Shown here: positions 26,860 through 34,456 of the stretch, piece after piece | Position numbering within the stretch: position 1 is the stretch's first letter | Layout of the letters: each line of letters begins with the position of its first letter | Source: Rothia sp. HMSC078H08 | GTDB lineage: Bacteria > Actinomycetota > Actinomycetes > Actinomycetales > Micrococcaceae | Reading direction: 5' to 3' | NCBI RefSeq assembly: GCF_001808955.1 | Contig: NZ_KV795254.1 | Location: forward strand, 279,559 to 343,558 | Length of the DNA stretch: 64,000 bases | The notes under the pieces: generated by a model | The model's input: only the letters and a program-made list of their open reading frames with translations | Databases searched by the model: none | What the model was told of the DNA's origin: nothing | Translations under genes and position numbers: made by a program

Positions 26860-28242
26860 TTACTCGACCGCTCCCAGACGGTCCGCGAAATCGGCGAGGG
26901 TTGCATCCTGAGAACCAGCGATTTCCAGCAGCAGGCGCATCAGTTGCGCACTCTCACGGCGAATACGAGGCAACAAGCCGGCACGCGCCGAAGAAGAGTA
27001 CAGCTCCAACAGGGCGCACACGGTCACCGCCGTGCACACCGCCAAATCCTCCGCCAGGTGCTCATCCAGCGGGGCGTCCTCGAACAGTGCAGAGTACAGC
27101 GCCGGCAGCGCCTTCTTACGGTCCACCCGGTAGCGCGGGTACTCCGGCGAGGAGGGGAAGCCCAACATCGCCTCAACGAAGGGGAAGCCGCGGTGGTGCA
27201 GGCAGGTGCCCTCCGCATCGACCATGCGCACCTGCGCCCCGTCCGCCGAACCAATCAACACGTTCTGCGGCGAAAAATCGCCCGAAGAGAGCATATACAC
27301 CTTGCCGCGGTTGAGCTTGAACTGCTCGGGTACCGGCGGGCGCTTGGTGAAGAAGGGCTGCAGAACGCGGCGGAAACGGAAGGACAGCTCCTCAACAGCG
27401 GCGGGAAGAACGGGGGCGTCCTCATGCGCGGCAGAGCTGGAAGCCGGGCTGTCAGCACCGTGCTCGGGGGCGCGCGCCTCGTCAGCCACACCGTACAGCT
27501 TCTTCAAACCGCGCTCAGCCAGCCCCGGCGAGGCGATAGCACCCGGGAACTGCGCCTTGCGGTCGGCGCGCGCCAGGTTCAGGCGGTAATCCTCCACCGC
27601 CTCGCCCATGATGCCGCTGGCGGCAAGGGAACGGTACGCCTCAATGTAGTAGTTCAGCGCATCCAGCGCCTGCTGTTCGGTGCCCTCCAGTAGGGCGTGG
27701 GCGACCGAATACTGCTCGCCCTCAACGGTTCCGGCGCTCACATCTTCCAGCGCCAGCACGCGCAGCTCAGCGTCCGCGCCATAGAGCTGCGGGAACAGAC
27801 CCGGAACCTGCCGGTTCAGCGCCTCCAAACCGTAGCGCTCACGCAGGTACCCGAAACCGCCCGCGTTCACCGTCGAATCCTTACGGCGGTAACGCTTCAC
27901 AATAATCGAGGTCGGCAAAGACTGTGTAGACTCGAAAGACTGTGCAGACTCGGCGGCAGGCTCATACACGACACGCACCACAACGGAACGCATGCCGGTG
28001 CCCAGAATCTGCACGCGCTCAACCGCACGGGCAGCTACCTGATCCAAAGAATGCGCCCAGCTGAGCAGCTGCATCAGGGTCTGACGCATCGAGGCAGAAT
28101 CAGCGCTCGCCTGAGGCGGCACGGGAGAGTAGGCGGCAATCGCCTCCTCGATGAGGGTGTTTAGAAGCTCCCCGTCAGGGGCGGGGGCGGAAGAATCGTT
28201 CGGTGACAGAGCCGGAAAGTTACTACTAAGGGAAACCTGCAT
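26860..28242 (-). CDS. Phosphotransferase of the APH/protein-kinase-like fold
   Basis: The 460-residue product looks like an aminoglycoside-phosphotransferase-fold kinase of unknown substrate. The recognisable parts are an ATP-lobe Lys in SIIVKRYRR (about residue 115), LALEDVSAGTV as a hinge-like segment, the catalytic loop LSSGDFSPQNVL (Brenner-type H-x-D-x4-N with the His replaced), and MVDAEG in place of the metal-binding D-F-E/D. The C-terminal third is helical. It converges on recX and diverges from miaB with only 35 bases between the two start codons. A minus-strand GATAAT box lies 6 bases before the ATG, indicating a leaderless mRNA. A role in drug resistance cannot be claimed. Confidence 0.72.
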   Translation of the reverse strand: MQVSLSSNFPALSPNDSSAPAPDGELLNTLIEEAIAAYSPVPPQASADSASMRQTLMQLLSWAHSLDQVAARAVERVQILGTGMRSVVVRVVYEPAAESAQSFESTQSLPTSIIVKRYRRKDSTVNAGGFGYLRERYGLEALNRQVPGLFPQLYGADAELRVLALEDVSAGTVEGEQYSVAHALLEGTEQQALDALNYYIEAYRSLAASGIMGEAVEDYRLNLARADRKAQFPGAIASPGLAERGLKKLYGVADEARAPEHGADSPASSSAAHEDAPVLPAAVEELSFRFRRVLQPFFTKRPPVPEQFKLNRGKVYMLSSGDFSPQNVLIGSADGAQVRMVDAEGTCLHHRGFPFVEAMLGFPSSPEYPRYRVDRKKALPALYSALFEDAPLDEHLAEDLAVCTAVTVCALLELYSSSARAGLLPRIRRESAQLMRLLLEIAGSQDATLADFADRLGAVE

Positions 28243-28248
28243 AGAGCC

Positions 28249-28270
28249 ATTATCCCCTATCGGATACCCT
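28249..28270. promoter_or_regulatory. Face-to-face leaderless promoters of the phosphotransferase and miaB
   Basis: The minus strand has GATAAT (28249-28254), 6 bases before the phosphotransferase ATG. The plus strand has TACCCT (28265-28270), 7 bases before the miaB ATG. The palindrome CCCTATAGGG (28267-28276) overlaps the miaB -10 box. All of this fits in a 35-base intergenic region, so the two -35 regions would lie inside the opposite gene. Confidence 0.6.
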
Positions 28271-28277
28271 ATAGGGC

Positions 28278-29792
28278 ATGACTTCGACCCTCAGCGATTC
28301 CGCCCAGACCCCCGAAACCAGCCCCCGCACCTACGAAGTGCGCACTTTCGGCTGCCAGATGAACGTGCACGACTCCGAACGAATGTCCGGCCTGCTGGAG
28401 GCTAACGGCTACGTTCGCGCTGAGGAAGGCACCCAGCCCGACCTGGTGGTTTTCAACACCTGCGCGGTCCGCGAAAACGCTTCCAACCGCCTGTACGGCA
28501 ACCTCGGTCAGCTGGCACCGGTCAAGCGCGCCCACAAGGGCATGCAGATCGCTGTGGGCGGCTGCCTGGCGCAGAAGGACCAGGATGCCATCATTGAGAA
28601 GGCACCCTGGGTGGACGTCGTGTTCGGTACCCACAACATTGGTGCCCTCCCCACCCTGCTGGAGCGTGCCCGCCACAACCACGAGGCGCAGGCAGAACTG
28701 CTCGAATCCCTCGAAGTTTTCCCCTCCACCCTGCCGACTAAGCGCGACCACGTGTACTCCGGCTGGGTGTCCATCTCGGTTGGCTGTAACAACACCTGCA
28801 CCTTCTGCATCGTGCCGTCTCTGCGCGGTAAGGAGAAGGACCGCCGCCCCGGCGACATTCTCGCTGAGGTTCAGGCGCTGGTCGATGATGGCGCTATTGA
28901 GGTGACCCTGCTCGGCCAGAACGTGAACTCCTACGGTGTGGAGTTCGGCGACCGCCAGGCGTTCTCCAAGCTGCTGCGTGCCTGCGGTGAGATTGAGGGC
29001 CTGGAGCGTGTACGCTTCACCTCCCCGCACCCGGCAATGTTCACCGACGACGTGATTGACGCGATGGCGGAGACCCCGAACGTCATGCCCGTGCTGCACA
29101 TGCCGCTGCAGTCCGGCTCCGACAAGGTGCTCAAGGACATGCGCCGCTCCTACCGTTCCAAGAAGTTCCTGAACATTCTGGACAAGGTGCGCGAGCGCAT
29201 CCCGAACGCCGTGATTACCACCGACATCATTGTGGGCTTCCCCGGCGAGACTGAAGAGGACTTCCAGGACACTCTGAAGGTTGTGGAGCAGGCTCGTTTC
29301 TCCTCCGCGTTCACCTTCCAGTACTCGATCCGCCCCGGCACCCCGGCGGCGACCATGGAGAACCAGATTCCGAAGGAGGTCGTGCAGGAACGCTACGAGC
29401 GTCTGATTGCCCTACAGGACCGTATCGCCGGTGAGGAGAACCGCAAGCAGCTCGGTAAGACCGTTGAACTGATGGTCGTTGCGGAGGCCGGTCGTAAGGC
29501 TGAGCAGACTCACCGCCTCTCCGGTCGTGGCCCGGACCAGCGCCTCGTGCACTTCTCCGTGCCCGAGGGCTGCGAGACTCCCCGCCCCGGCGACATGGTC
29601 ACCGTGCCGATTACCGAGGCTGGTTCCTTCCACCTGATTTCTGACCCGACCGCCGAGCAGTACCACCTGCGCCGCACCCGCGCCGGCGACGCGTGGGACC
29701 GCTCCCAGGCTGATTCCTGCGGTACCGGCACCACCCAGGTGCCCGGTGCGCCGGTGGGTCTGGGCATGCCGACCATCGGTCTGCGCCCCTAA
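28278..29792 (+). CDS. miaB: tRNA-2-methylthio-N6-dimethylallyladenosine synthase
   Basis: MiaB adds the 2-methylthio group to i6A37 of tRNAs read by MiaA. The 504-residue protein shows the N-terminal MTTase cluster cysteines ([23 protein letters not shown]), the radical-SAM cysteines in [26 protein letters not shown], and a C-terminal TRAM domain ([16 protein letters not shown]..). The C-terminal tail beyond TRAM is Gly/Pro-rich. The ATG at 28278 has no ribosome site; a TACCCT box 7 bases upstream indicates a leaderless transcript. miaA follows, so the two steps of the ms2i6A37 pathway are adjacent. Confidence 0.96.
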   Translation: MTSTLSDSAQTPETSPRTYEVRTFGCQMNVHDSERMSGLLEANGYVRAEEGTQPDLVVFNTCAVRENASNRLYGNLGQLAPVKRAHKGMQIAVGGCLAQKDQDAIIEKAPWVDVVFGTHNIGALPTLLERARHNHEAQAELLESLEVFPSTLPTKRDHVYSGWVSISVGCNNTCTFCIVPSLRGKEKDRRPGDILAEVQALVDDGAIEVTLLGQNVNSYGVEFGDRQAFSKLLRACGEIEGLERVRFTSPHPAMFTDDVIDAMAETPNVMPVLHMPLQSGSDKVLKDMRRSYRSKKFLNILDKVRERIPNAVITTDIIVGFPGETEEDFQDTLKVVEQARFSSAFTFQYSIRPGTPAATMENQIPKEVVQERYERLIALQDRIAGEENRKQLGKTVELMVVAEAGRKAEQTHRLSGRGPDQRLVHFSVPEGCETPRPGDMVTVPITEAGSFHLISDPTAEQYHLRRTRAGDAWDRSQADSCGTGTTQVPGAPVGLGMPTIGLRP

Positions 29793-29828
29793 AACCTAGA
29801 TTCGAATCATGCGCCCTGTTCTTCGGGC

Positions 29829-29858
29829 CCTCATCCTCACCGCGAGTGGGGGTGAGGG
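29829..29858 (+). terminator. Hairpin between miaB and miaA
   Basis: CCCTCA.CCTCAC pairs imperfectly with GTGGGGGTGAGGG around CGCGA. It overlaps the upstream part of the miaA promoter and may end miaB transcripts. Confidence 0.4.
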
Positions 29859-29864
29859 AACCGG

Positions 29865-29870
29865 TAGAAT
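29865..29870 (+). promoter_or_regulatory. -10 box of a leaderless miaA promoter
   Basis: TAGAAT stands 7 bases before the ATG, and no Shine-Dalgarno site is present. Confidence 0.6.
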
Positions 29871-29877
29871 GGGGCGC

Positions 29878-30798
29878 ATGACTATCTCCGAAACTCTGCC
29901 CGTTATCGCTATTGTGGGCCCGACCGGCACCGGTAAGAGCGCGCTCGCCATTGAGCTGGCTCTGCGCCTGAACGGTGAGTGCATTAACGCTGACTCTATG
30001 CAGTTCTACCGGGGCATGGATATTGGTACCGCGAAGGTCACCGCGGAGGAGATGCGCGGCGTTCCGCACCACCTGCTCGACATTATGGACGTGCGGGATG
30101 AGGCGTCCGTGGCGGAGTTTCAGGAGCGTAGCCGTGAGCTGATTGAGCAGATTCGTGCCCGTGGACGCTACCCGATTCTGGTGGGTGGTTCCGGTCTGTA
30201 TGTGCGTGCCGCCCTGGATAAGTTGGAGTTTCCCGGCACGGATGCGCGGGTGCGTGAGCGGCTGGAGGAGCAGGCACGTACCGAGGGTATTGGTGTTCTG
30301 CACGCCCGCCTGGCGGAGGTCGACCCGGAGTCGGCGGCGCGCGTGAAGGATGAGCGCCGCATTATTCGAGCCCTGGAGGTGTTCGAGGTGACGGGCCGCC
30401 CGTTCTCGGCGTTCATGCCGGTGCGCGAGTACGTGACGGAGAGTATTCAGATTGGTCTGGATATGGATCGTGCCCTGCTGCACGAGCGTCTGCACCGCCG
30501 TGTGGAGCTGATGCACGAGCAGGGTCTGCTCGATGAGATTCGTACCCTGAACGAGCAGGGACTGCAGGAGGGTAAGACTGCCTCCCGCGCGATTGGTTAC
30601 GCGCAGTTCGCTCGCGCCCTTGAGGATGCAGACTACAGCGTGGAGCAGGCGATTGAGGATACGACCATTGCGACCCGCCAGTTTGCGCGCCGCCAGCTGA
30701 CCTGGTTCCGTGCGGACCCGCGCGTGCACTGGCTAGATGCGCTCTCACCCACCCTTGCCGATGAGGCGGAAGCCATCATCTGCGAAAGCACCCGATAA
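29878..30798 (+). CDS. miaA: tRNA dimethylallyltransferase
   Basis: MiaA transfers a dimethylallyl group to A37 of tRNAs reading UNN codons. The 306-residue product has the P-loop [38 protein letters not shown], the glycine-rich [11 protein letters not shown], and the tRNA-contacting [12 protein letters not shown] and [13 protein letters not shown] chose the ATG at 29878 because [12 protein letters not shown] then begins at the usual distance from the N-terminus and a TAGAAT box lies 7 bases upstream; the frame is open back to 29809 through a hairpin. It works directly before MiaB. Confidence 0.95.
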   Translation: MTISETLPVIAIVGPTGTGKSALAIELALRLNGECINADSMQFYRGMDIGTAKVTAEEMRGVPHHLLDIMDVRDEASVAEFQERSRELIEQIRARGRYPILVGGSGLYVRAALDKLEFPGTDARVRERLEEQARTEGIGVLHARLAEVDPESAARVKDERRIIRALEVFEVTGRPFSAFMPVREYVTESIQIGLDMDRALLHERLHRRVELMHEQGLLDEIRTLNEQGLQEGKTASRAIGYAQFARALEDADYSVEQAIEDTTIATRQFARRQLTWFRADPRVHWLDALSPTLADEAEAIICESTR

Positions 30799-30894
30799 GC
30801 CACAATAACGAGCCGTCGCCGAACCGATACCTCGTCGAGTCGGTCGGCGCGGTAAAATCATAAACGGACAGGTCACCAACCTTAAGGACAGCAT

Positions 30895-31830
30895 ATGAGC
30901 GAGAACCCTTCCACCTGGGGCGAGCTGGCAGGCCTGACCCTCACCAAGGGTCACGGCACCGGTAACGACTTCATCTTTCTGACGGACGAGAACGCAGAAA
31001 TTGCCCTCACCCCCGAGCTGGTAGCCCGTGCCTGCGACCGACACTTCGGCATTGGCGCGGACGGCTTCATTCGCGCTGCCCGCAGCACCGCCTCCCGCGC
31101 GGGTCAGAAGCTGCTCGAGGAGCACCCGGACGCTGTCTGGTTCATGGACTACCGCAACGGTGATGGCTCTATCGCTGAAATGTGCGGCAACGGTGTGCGC
31201 GCGTTCGTGGAGTACCTGCGCACTGAGGGCCTGATTGAGCTTGAGGTGGGCGAGACCGTCAAGATTGGTACCCGTGCCGGCGTGAAGACTGTGGCGCGTA
31301 CCGAAGAGGGCTACGCGATTGATATGGGTCCGTGGAGCTTCATTCACGGTGAGGCTGCCCGCGAGGGTGGCGAGGACTGCCTGGTGTCTGCTCGCGGCCT
31401 GAAGACTCCGCGTGCTGGCCTGTCCATTTCGATGGGTAACCCGCACACCGTGGTGATGCTCGGCTCTGACGGTAAGCTGGACGGCCTGGACCTGCACAGC
31501 CTGCCTCAGGTGAGCCCCGCCCCGGTCAACGGTACGAACGTTGAGTTTGTGGTGCCGGTCGACCTGGACGTTGAGAGCGGCGCGCATGTGGGCGCTATCC
31601 GTATGCGCGTGCACGAACGCGGTGTGGGCGAGACTCTGTCGTGCGGTACCGGTGCGTGTGCGGCGGCTGCGGCGACCCGTTTCTGGGGCGGCGAGGAAGC
31701 ACCGGATGAGTGGCTGGTGCATGTGCCCGGCGGTACCCTCGCGGTGACTTTCGTGCTGGGCCCGGACGACCTGGAGCATGTTGTTCTTGCCGGTCCGGCG
31801 CAGATGGTTGCGACCGTCGTACTGCGATAG
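30895..31830 (+). CDS. dapF: Diaminopimelate epimerase
   Basis: DapF converts L,L- to meso-diaminopimelate for peptidoglycan and lysine. The 311-residue protein has both catalytic cysteines, in MCGNGVRAF and LSCGTGACA, plus KGHGTGNDFI at the N-terminus and NPHTVVM and VEFV substrate segments. The ATG at 30895 follows AAGGAC, and a TAAAAT -10 box lies near 30853. It is part of the conserved miaB-miaA-dapF-hflX string, although a convergent methyltransferase gene separates it from hflX here. A 13-base duplication spans its stop codon. Confidence 0.96.
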   Translation: MSENPSTWGELAGLTLTKGHGTGNDFIFLTDENAEIALTPELVARACDRHFGIGADGFIRAARSTASRAGQKLLEEHPDAVWFMDYRNGDGSIAEMCGNGVRAFVEYLRTEGLIELEVGETVKIGTRAGVKTVARTEEGYAIDMGPWSFIHGEAAREGGEDCLVSARGLKTPRAGLSISMGNPHTVVMLGSDGKLDGLDLHSLPQVSPAPVNGTNVEFVVPVDLDVESGAHVGAIRMRVHERGVGETLSCGTGACAAAAATRFWGGEEAPDEWLVHVPGGTLAVTFVLGPDDLEHVVLAGPAQMVATVVLR

Positions 31831-31847
31831 CCTGCTGCGATAGCGAG
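31822..31847 (+). repeat. 13-bp tandem duplication spanning the dapF stop codon
   Basis: ctgcgatagcctg and ctgcgatagcgag are adjacent. The first copy contains the TAG stop of dapF. Confidence 0.85.
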
Positions 31848-31874
31848 CAGTCCTAGACCAGAGATTTTATAGAC

Positions 31875-31926
31875 AAAAGCGGCGGGTGTTTTCTGACAAC
31901 ACATTCAGAAAACACCCGCCGCTTTT
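31875..31926. terminator. Bidirectional terminator between dapF and the methyltransferase
   Basis: A perfect 22-bp stem with A/T-rich ends (31875-31896 with 31905-31926) and an 8-base loop lies between converging genes. A-run and T-run flanks allow action in both directions. Confidence 0.95.
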
Positions 31927-31942
31927 ATATTTTTAAGCAATG

Positions 31943-31972
31943 AGCGCCAGAGGATTTAGCGCCAGAGGTTTT
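31943..31972 (-). repeat. Two 15-bp tandem repeats reaching into the methyltransferase stop codon
   Basis: agcgccagaggattt and agcgccagaggtttt lie head to tail. The second copy ends inside the stop codon of the minus-strand gene. Confidence 0.9.
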
Positions 31973-32594
31973 AGTCCTCGTAGCGGTGCACCTGCAGAAT
32001 ACGGAAGCCCTTCGAGGTCGCATAGCGCGACACCTCAAACTCGCCGGGGTGCAGCTCCTCAAGCTGCGCGTCCATCCACTTCTGCAAAGAATCGGAGCCC
32101 AGGTTCTTCTGAACCACCAGGTAGGCGTCACCACCGGGCGCCAGGCGCGGCAGCCAAGTCAGCAGAATCTCGTGCAGAACCTCCTTGCCCACGCGAATCG
32201 GCGGGTTCGACCAGATGGTGTCAAAACGCAGTTCGGGGTCAACCGACTCGGGGGTTCCCACGGTGACGTTCGACAGGCCGAGAGCGGCGGCGTTGCGTTC
32301 GGTCAGGCTGATGGAGCGGGAGTTCACATCCACCGCGTGCACCTGCGCCTGCGGGGCGAGCATCGCCAAAGTCAGGGTGATAGGGCCCCAACCACAGCCG
32401 ATGTCGAGCATGCGTTCGCCTTGCGGGTCGGGTGCTTCCTGCAGCAAAATAGCGGTGCCCTTATCAATACCGGAGGGACTGAAAATGCCGTTAGCTGTGA
32501 TGACGGTGACCTTGCGGCCGGCAAGCTCCACCTGCACCGGGCGGGGCTTGAATTCGGTCTCGGGGGTTTCAGAGAAATAATGCTGCTCGCTCAT
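31971..32594 (-). CDS. Class I SAM-dependent methyltransferase (RsmC-like)
   Basis: The 207-residue product resembles the catalytic half of 16S rRNA guanine-N2 methyltransferases of the RsmC/MTS family. Visible motifs are ANGIFSPSGIDKGTAILL, motif I MLDIGCGWGPIT, HAVDVN with the acidic SAM-binding residue, and the amino-methylase signature SNPPIRVG. The N-terminal half found in E. coli RsmC is absent, so the target (rRNA or a smaller substrate) is uncertain. On the minus strand TACACT stands 7 bases before the ATG without a ribosome site, so the mRNA is probably leaderless. The gene interrupts the usual dapF-hflX adjacency. Confidence 0.85.
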   Translation of the reverse strand: MSEQHYFSETPETEFKPRPVQVELAGRKVTVITANGIFSPSGIDKGTAILLQEAPDPQGERMLDIGCGWGPITLTLAMLAPQAQVHAVDVNSRSISLTERNAAALGLSNVTVGTPESVDPELRFDTIWSNPPIRVGKEVLHEILLTWLPRLAPGGDAYLVVQKNLGSDSLQKWMDAQLEELHPGEFEVSRYATSKGFRILQVHRYED

Positions 32595-32601
32595 GCTATC
32601 C

Positions 32602-32607
32602 AGTGTA
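32602..32607 (-). promoter_or_regulatory. -10 box of a leaderless methyltransferase promoter
   Basis: The minus strand reads TACACT, 7 bases and then the ATG. No Shine-Dalgarno sequence is present. Confidence 0.55.
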
Positions 32608-32722
32608 CCGGTAGGGCAAGAACCCGCCGCACACGGGCAGAGAATGCACGGGGCGGGTCAGCAGCTTACACGCCCTGAGCGCACAGGTGACCAAACCCCC
32701 TACCCGAGCGGGGCAACGGCGG

Positions 32723-32728
32723 TAGAAT
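32723..32728 (+). promoter_or_regulatory. -10 box of a near-leaderless hflX promoter
   Basis: TAGAAT occurs 9 bases before the ATG and is immediately repeated as TAGAAT. A start site 6-7 bases downstream would leave 0-3 untranslated bases. Confidence 0.5.
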
Positions 32729-32737
32729 TAGAATCGT

Positions 32738-34450
32738 ATGAATTCTAAGAACACCCCCGTATCTGATACCGAAAAGCTGCCCAGCGATGAGCAGCTGCGC
32801 CGCACCGTAGACCGCGTTCTGGGGCGCTCCCAGGCGGCCGCCTCCGTCACTACTTATGACGCCGCCGGTACTGGGCACCACAGCGACAACTCTTCCAGCA
32901 CTCACGGCAACAATAGCCGCCGTGTGCTGGATACTCGCGCGCGTGAAATTTCTGACGTTCAGCGTGAGCACTCCGAATATGACGGTGATCAGGAAGATCT
33001 CGCTGAGCGCCGCGCCCTGCGCCGTATCGCGAACCTCTCAACCGAACTTGAAGACGTCACCGAGGTCGAGTACCGCCAGCTGCGCTTGGAGCGCGTGGTG
33101 CTGGCTGGTCTGTGGACTGAAGGCACCGTAGAGGACGCAGAGAACTCCCTGCGTGAGCTCGCGGCACTGGCTGAAACCGCAGGTTCCGAGGTTCTGGACG
33201 GCCTGGTTCAGCGCCGCCTCAAGCCGGACCCCGGCACCTTCCTCGGCTCCGGTAAGGCGCTGGAACTCAAGGACATTGTGGAGGCGACCGGCGCCGACAC
33301 CGTCATCGTCGACTCCGAATTGGCTCCCTCGCAGCGTCGTGCCCTCGAAGACATCGTGAAGGTCAAGGTCATTGACCGCACCGCCCTGATTCTCGACATT
33401 TTCGCTCAGCACGCTAAATCCCGCGAGGGTAAGGCGCAGGTTGAGCTGGCTCAGCTGGAGTACATGCTGCCGCGTCTGCGTGGTTGGGGTGCGTCCCTGT
33501 CCCGTCAGGCGGGTGGCCGTGCCGCAGCCGGTGAGGGTATCGGTTCGCGTGGTCCCGGTGAAACCAAGATTGAGATGGACCGCCGCCGCCTGCGCGCTCG
33601 CATGGCGAAGCTTAAGCGTGAGATCGCTGCGATGGCGCCGGCGCGTGAGACGAAGCGTCTGAACCGTCGCCGTAACCGCGTGCCTTCGGTGGCTATCGCC
33701 GGGTACACGAACGCGGGTAAGTCCTCCCTGCTGAACCGTCTGACCGACGCCGGCGTGCTCGTGGAGAACGCCCTGTTTGCGACCCTGGACCCGACCGTCC
33801 GTAAGGCGCAGACCCCGGACGGTATCGGCTACACCCTTTCTGACACGGTGGGGTTCGTGCGTTCGCTGCCGACCCAGCTGGTCGAGGCGTTCCGCTCCAC
33901 CCTGGAAGAGGTCGCTGACGCTGACGTCATCCTGCACGTGGTGGATGCTTCGCACCCGGACCCGGAGGGTCAGATTCGTGCTGTCCGCGAGGTCATCGCG
34001 GAGGTTGACGCCCGCCATATCCCCGAGATCATTGTGCTGAATAAGGCGGATGCCGCCGACCCGTTCGTGCTGGAGCGTATGCGCCAGCGCGAGCCGGAGC
34101 ACGTGATTGTTTCGGCGCGCACCGGTGAGGGTATTGAGGAGCTGAAGCAGAAGATTGCGGACACCATTCCGCGCCCCTCCATTGAGGTGAAGCTGCTGAT
34201 TCCGTACTCGCACGGTGAGATTATTTCGCGCCTGCACGAGTGGGACGCCGAAATTAAGAGCACCGATTTCGTATCGGACGGCACCTTCGTGGTGGCTCTG
34301 GTGCGTGAGGATGTCGCCTCCGAACTGTCCGAGTATGTGCTGGAGGGCGACCTGCTGGAGGTTCTGGAAGAGGAACTTGCGGAGGCACGCGCCCTCACCG
34401 AGGTGACCGCATCTGAACCCGAGCAGCCCTCTACCTCTGAGGCTCGCTAG
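32738..34450 (+). CDS. hflX: GTPase HflX
   Basis: HflX is a ribosome-binding GTPase that splits stalled ribosomes under stress. The 570-residue protein has a long polar N-terminus (about 90 residues), the N-terminal HflX domain with RLKPDPGTFLGSGKALEL and DRTALILDIFAQHA, the glycine-rich loop GGRAAAGEGIGSRGPGETKI, and the G domain: G1 GYTNAGKSS (from residue 322), G3 DTVGFV, G4 NKAD. A C-terminal domain of about 70 residues ends in an acidic tail. The ATG has no ribosome site but a close -10 box. It is followed after 6 bases by the DinG-like helicase, so the two are co-transcribed. Confidence 0.95.
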   Translation: MNSKNTPVSDTEKLPSDEQLRRTVDRVLGRSQAAASVTTYDAAGTGHHSDNSSSTHGNNSRRVLDTRAREISDVQREHSEYDGDQEDLAERRALRRIANLSTELEDVTEVEYRQLRLERVVLAGLWTEGTVEDAENSLRELAALAETAGSEVLDGLVQRRLKPDPGTFLGSGKALELKDIVEATGADTVIVDSELAPSQRRALEDIVKVKVIDRTALILDIFAQHAKSREGKAQVELAQLEYMLPRLRGWGASLSRQAGGRAAAGEGIGSRGPGETKIEMDRRRLRARMAKLKREIAAMAPARETKRLNRRRNRVPSVAIAGYTNAGKSSLLNRLTDAGVLVENALFATLDPTVRKAQTPDGIGYTLSDTVGFVRSLPTQLVEAFRSTLEEVADADVILHVVDASHPDPEGQIRAVREVIAEVDARHIPEIIVLNKADAADPFVLERMRQREPEHVIVSARTGEGIEELKQKIADTIPRPSIEVKLLIPYSHGEIISRLHEWDAEIKSTDFVSDGTFVVALVREDVASELSEYVLEGDLLEVLEEELAEARALTEVTASEPEQPSTSEAR

Positions 34451-34456
34451 GAGCGT

